A stretch of 64,000 bases of DNA from Acinetobacter brisouisimilis (lineage in GTDB: Bacteria > Pseudomonadota > Gammaproteobacteria > Pseudomonadales > Moraxellaceae). The stretch's first letter is position 1. Each line of letters opens with the position of its first letter. The position numbers and the translations under genes were made by a program. The notes under the pieces are model-generated. The model was not told the DNA's origin. It did not search any database and saw only the letters and a list, made by a program, of their open reading frames with translations. The stretch covers positions 186,001 through 250,000 of the forward strand of contig NZ_KB851218.1 in the NCBI RefSeq assembly GCF_000368265.1, in the 5' to 3' direction. This document shows positions 61,874-64,000 of the stretch, piece after piece.

Positions 61874-63448
61874 ATGCATACCGCACTTCTGAGCTCCAAT
61901 CCCAGTACATTATATCGTCTTGGGGTGTGGTACGGTGTTTATCGACTGATTATCTCCTTCAGCCTGATCATAATTTTTTTCTTAACTTTTCAACAATTTA
62001 AAAGCGACTATCAACATCTCGGGGTGTATCTTTTCACCCTGTTGGCTTATTCATTTTTAGGCACTTTACAGTTACTTGCACTGAAACTTTTTCCGATTGC
62101 ACTGCCTAGACAGCTGCTCTTGATCAGCCTGATCGATGTGGGGTGTTTCTCTAGCCTGACTTTTGCAATGGGTGGCCCGACCCTACATATCGGCTTACTG
62201 TTTGTTATTACCATTTTCGTTACTAATCTACTCATTAGCCGGAGTCAGGCGTTCAGTATTACGCTACTTTCAGTGATCTCTGTACTCTACCTGCAACTTT
62301 TTGGTAGCTGGTTCATGACCTCCGACCTGAGTAAAATCGGAAATAGTACGTTACTTGCCTTTTTATTTTTTGTGGTCTATCTGACTGGGCAATTTGCAGT
62401 ACAACGCTTTCGGTTACTCGAAAATATCAGTATTTCCCAGTCATTAGAATTATTACAATTACAAAATATTAATCGCTATATCCTCGAACAAATTGATATG
62501 GGTTATCTGGCCATTGATGAAAAAATGCAAGTGGTGCTGAGTAACCCTGCAGCTTATACGCTGCTTGGTATTCCAGCACTAATGGTTTTTCGCTCTGCTC
62601 CTTTACAAGAAATTCAGCCTGATTTGTATCAATATTTACAGCTAAACTCAGCTAAACAAGGCGAGCGCTTTATTTTTGAAACAATGCAGTCCCGCTATAG
62701 CAGCATTCATATTCGGGTACAAAAGCTGGAACTGCCACAGCAGACCCTAACTCTGTTTGTCATGCAGGACGCACAGAAAATCAACCAGCAAGTCCAGCAA
62801 CTTAAACTGGCTGCGCTTGGACAACTTTCCGCAAGTATTGCCCATGAAATTCGTAACCCGCTTGCCAGTATTGTACAAGCCAATAATCTGTTGACTGATG
62901 CTGATAGCGAGCAACACTCAATGCTGATCAATATGATCCAGAAACAGGCTCAACGTATTGATCATATTATTCAGTCAACCCTGAATATGGCGCATAATCA
63001 GGCGACATTGCCGATTGATATTCAGCTCAAACAATTTTTACCGCAACTGGTGCTTGAAGATCTATATGAAGTTCATCATAAAATTATTGTTGAAGTTCGA
63101 GATGCTGTACTCATTTCATTTGATGAAGCACAGCTTCGCCAAGTGCTAATCAATCTGATTCGCAACGCATTGCGCCACACTGCGCCAGAAAAACCTCAGA
63201 TTTATGTGTATGCCTATAAACAAGATGGCTATGCTTTTATTGATGTGATTGATTTTGGAGAAGGAATTACTGCGGATAAAGTACACAGCCTATTCCATCC
63301 ATTTTTTACTACACAAATTGATGGAACGGGTTTAGGGTTATACCTTTCACGTAGTTTTTGTGAAGCAAATCAGGCAAAATTAAGTTATGTTAAATTACAA
63401 GACGGTACTTGTTTCCGCATTGAATGCCCTGCCATTCAAATACAATAA
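61874..63448 (+). CDS. pilS: Sensor histidine kinase PilS
   Basis: A 524-aa kinase with six N-terminal transmembrane helices (about 20-175), a PAS-like domain (about 205-300, MGYLAIDEKMQVVLSNPAA), phosphoacceptor SIAHEIRNPL (H324) and an ATPase domain with NALRHT, DFGEGI and GTGLGLYLSRS. In Pseudomonas PilS senses PilA in the membrane and controls pilin transcription with PilR. It is directly followed by pilR. Confidence 0.94.
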   Translation: MHTALLSSNPSTLYRLGVWYGVYRLIISFSLIIIFFLTFQQFKSDYQHLGVYLFTLLAYSFLGTLQLLALKLFPIALPRQLLLISLIDVGCFSSLTFAMGGPTLHIGLLFVITIFVTNLLISRSQAFSITLLSVISVLYLQLFGSWFMTSDLSKIGNSTLLAFLFFVVYLTGQFAVQRFRLLENISISQSLELLQLQNINRYILEQIDMGYLAIDEKMQVVLSNPAAYTLLGIPALMVFRSAPLQEIQPDLYQYLQLNSAKQGERFIFETMQSRYSSIHIRVQKLELPQQTLTLFVMQDAQKINQQVQQLKLAALGQLSASIAHEIRNPLASIVQANNLLTDADSEQHSMLINMIQKQAQRIDHIIQSTLNMAHNQATLPIDIQLKQFLPQLVLEDLYEVHHKIIVEVRDAVLISFDEAQLRQVLINLIRNALRHTAPEKPQIYVYAYKQDGYAFIDVIDFGEGITADKVHSLFHPFFTTQIDGTGLGLYLSRSFCEANQAKLSYVKLQDGTCFRIECPAIQIQ

Positions 63449-63466
63449 ATAAGTCATTGGAGCATT

Positions 63467-64000
63467 ATGACAACCCAGCAACCACGCGTGCTTCTGGTCG
63501 ATGATGAAAAAGATTTATGCATGCTCATGCAGATGAGTCTAAAGCGTATCGGGATTCAAGCCGAAGTAGCCTATAACATTACACAAGCCAAACAACAGCT
63601 AAAGGCTCAACGTTTTGATGCCTGCTTAACCGATTTAAACCTTCCAGATGGTGATGGTATCCAACTGGTACGACATGTCACTGAATATTATCCCAATACA
63701 CCCATTGCGGTGATTACGGCGTATGGCAATATGGAAATTGCAATTGCAGCACTCAAAGCAGGCGCTTTTGACTTCGTAAGCAAGCCTGTCCGCTCTGAAG
63801 ATTTACAACAACTCTTAGAAAAAGCAATTATTCCAAATGAAGACAATAGTCACTTAACAGCCTCCTCTGCTATTGAAGAACGTATGTTAATTGGCAGCTC
63901 TGAAGTGATTCAACAGCTCAAACATACCATTCGCAAAATCTCAAAAACTCAAGCACCTGTATTTATTACAGGTGAATCAGGCACGGGCAAAGAAGTCGTG
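63467..64000 (+). CDS. pilR: Sigma-54-dependent response regulator PilR, N-terminal part (3' end outside window)
   Basis: The frame opens at 63467 with GGAG before the ATG and stays open for 178 codons to the window edge. Receiver domain: VDDEKDLCML, phosphoacceptor D56 in CLTDLNLPDGDG, and KPV. The AAA+ domain has begun with MLIGSSEVIQ and Walker A TGESGTGKE, as in NtrC-type activators. It should activate sigma-54 promoters such as pilA. Confidence 0.93.
   Translation, partial: MTTQQPRVLLVDDEKDLCMLMQMSLKRIGIQAEVAYNITQAKQQLKAQRFDACLTDLNLPDGDGIQLVRHVTEYYPNTPIAVITAYGNMEIAIAALKAGAFDFVSKPVRSEDLQQLLEKAIIPNEDNSHLTASSAIEERMLIGSSEVIQQLKHTIRKISKTQAPVFITGESGTGKEVV

Overview
The window is a chromosomal segment of a gammaproteobacterium that I read as Acinetobacter (Moraxellaceae). 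The reasons are moderate to low GC, protein sequences that read as Acinetobacter orthologues (RpoB 1361 aa, RpoC 1397 aa from a TTG start, OmpW, DksA/GluQ), and gene orders typical of the Pseudomonadales: argH-algZ-algR-hemC-hemD-hemX-hemY and gacA beside pilSR. I cannot fix the species. I see no insertion sequence, prophage, integrase other than housekeeping XerC, CRISPR array, rRNA or toxin-antitoxin pair. This is core genome, and the interest lies mainly in regulatory sequence and a few small or odd proteins.

Layout. 1-8.5 kb: the end of a CDF metal exporter, htpG, a small LprI-like secreted protein, ompW, a glycine-zipper lipoprotein, the amino-acid permease proY, a second CDF transporter of the SLC30A9 type and cysK. 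8.6-23.2 kb, all on the minus strand: the translation/transcription supercluster tRNA-Thr(TGT)-tRNA-Tyr-tRNA-Gly-tRNA-Thr(GGT)-tuf-tRNA-Trp-secE-nusG-rplK-rplA-rplJ-rplL-rpoB-rpoC, the same order as E. coli thrU-tyrU-glyT-thrT-tufB onward. It has hairpins in the tuf-tRNA-Trp, rplA-rplJ and rplL-rpoB gaps. 23.3-27 kb: trpE preceded by a probable leader peptide, gph, a membrane-anchored FHA protein and a RidA-family protein. 27-33 kb: a three-gene heavy-metal RND efflux operon (adaptor, CzcA-type pump, NodT-type outer membrane channel), with an H-NS-like gene upstream.

33.9-41.3 kb: the heme cluster hemC-hemD-hemX-hemY downstream of the algZ/algR two-component pair, divergent from argH and yggX. 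41.4-44.7 kb: a candidate small RNA, phoU behind a Pho box, an uncharacterised lipoprotein and a DMT-family exporter. 44.8-50 kb: TPP riboswitch and thiC, a Nudix hydrolase, cpdA, dksA and gluQ. 50-56 kb: murD-ftsW, the ferrous iron operon feoA-feoB plus a Cys-rich small membrane protein behind a probable Fur box, and xerC. 56-60 kb: a DsbC-like lipoprotein, hom and thrC. 60-64 kb: pbpG, gacA, pilS and the start of pilR, which runs off the window.

I did not find a convincing wholly new biological system. The best leads are a short RNA with its own promoter and a C-rich terminator loop (41.5 kb), a 12-residue Trp-containing leader ORF before trpE (24.9 kb), a 20-bp stem between rplL and rpoB, a 34-bp-phased triple repeat upstream of ompW, a Pho box in front of a phoU that has no pst genes beside it, and a lipobox on DsbC. 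Starts were moved from the longest frame wherever a ribosome binding site or family alignment argued for it (lprI-like, rpoC, hemC, hemD, the RND pump and channel, thiC, nudF, ftsW, murD, the Feo-linked protein, hom, gacA).
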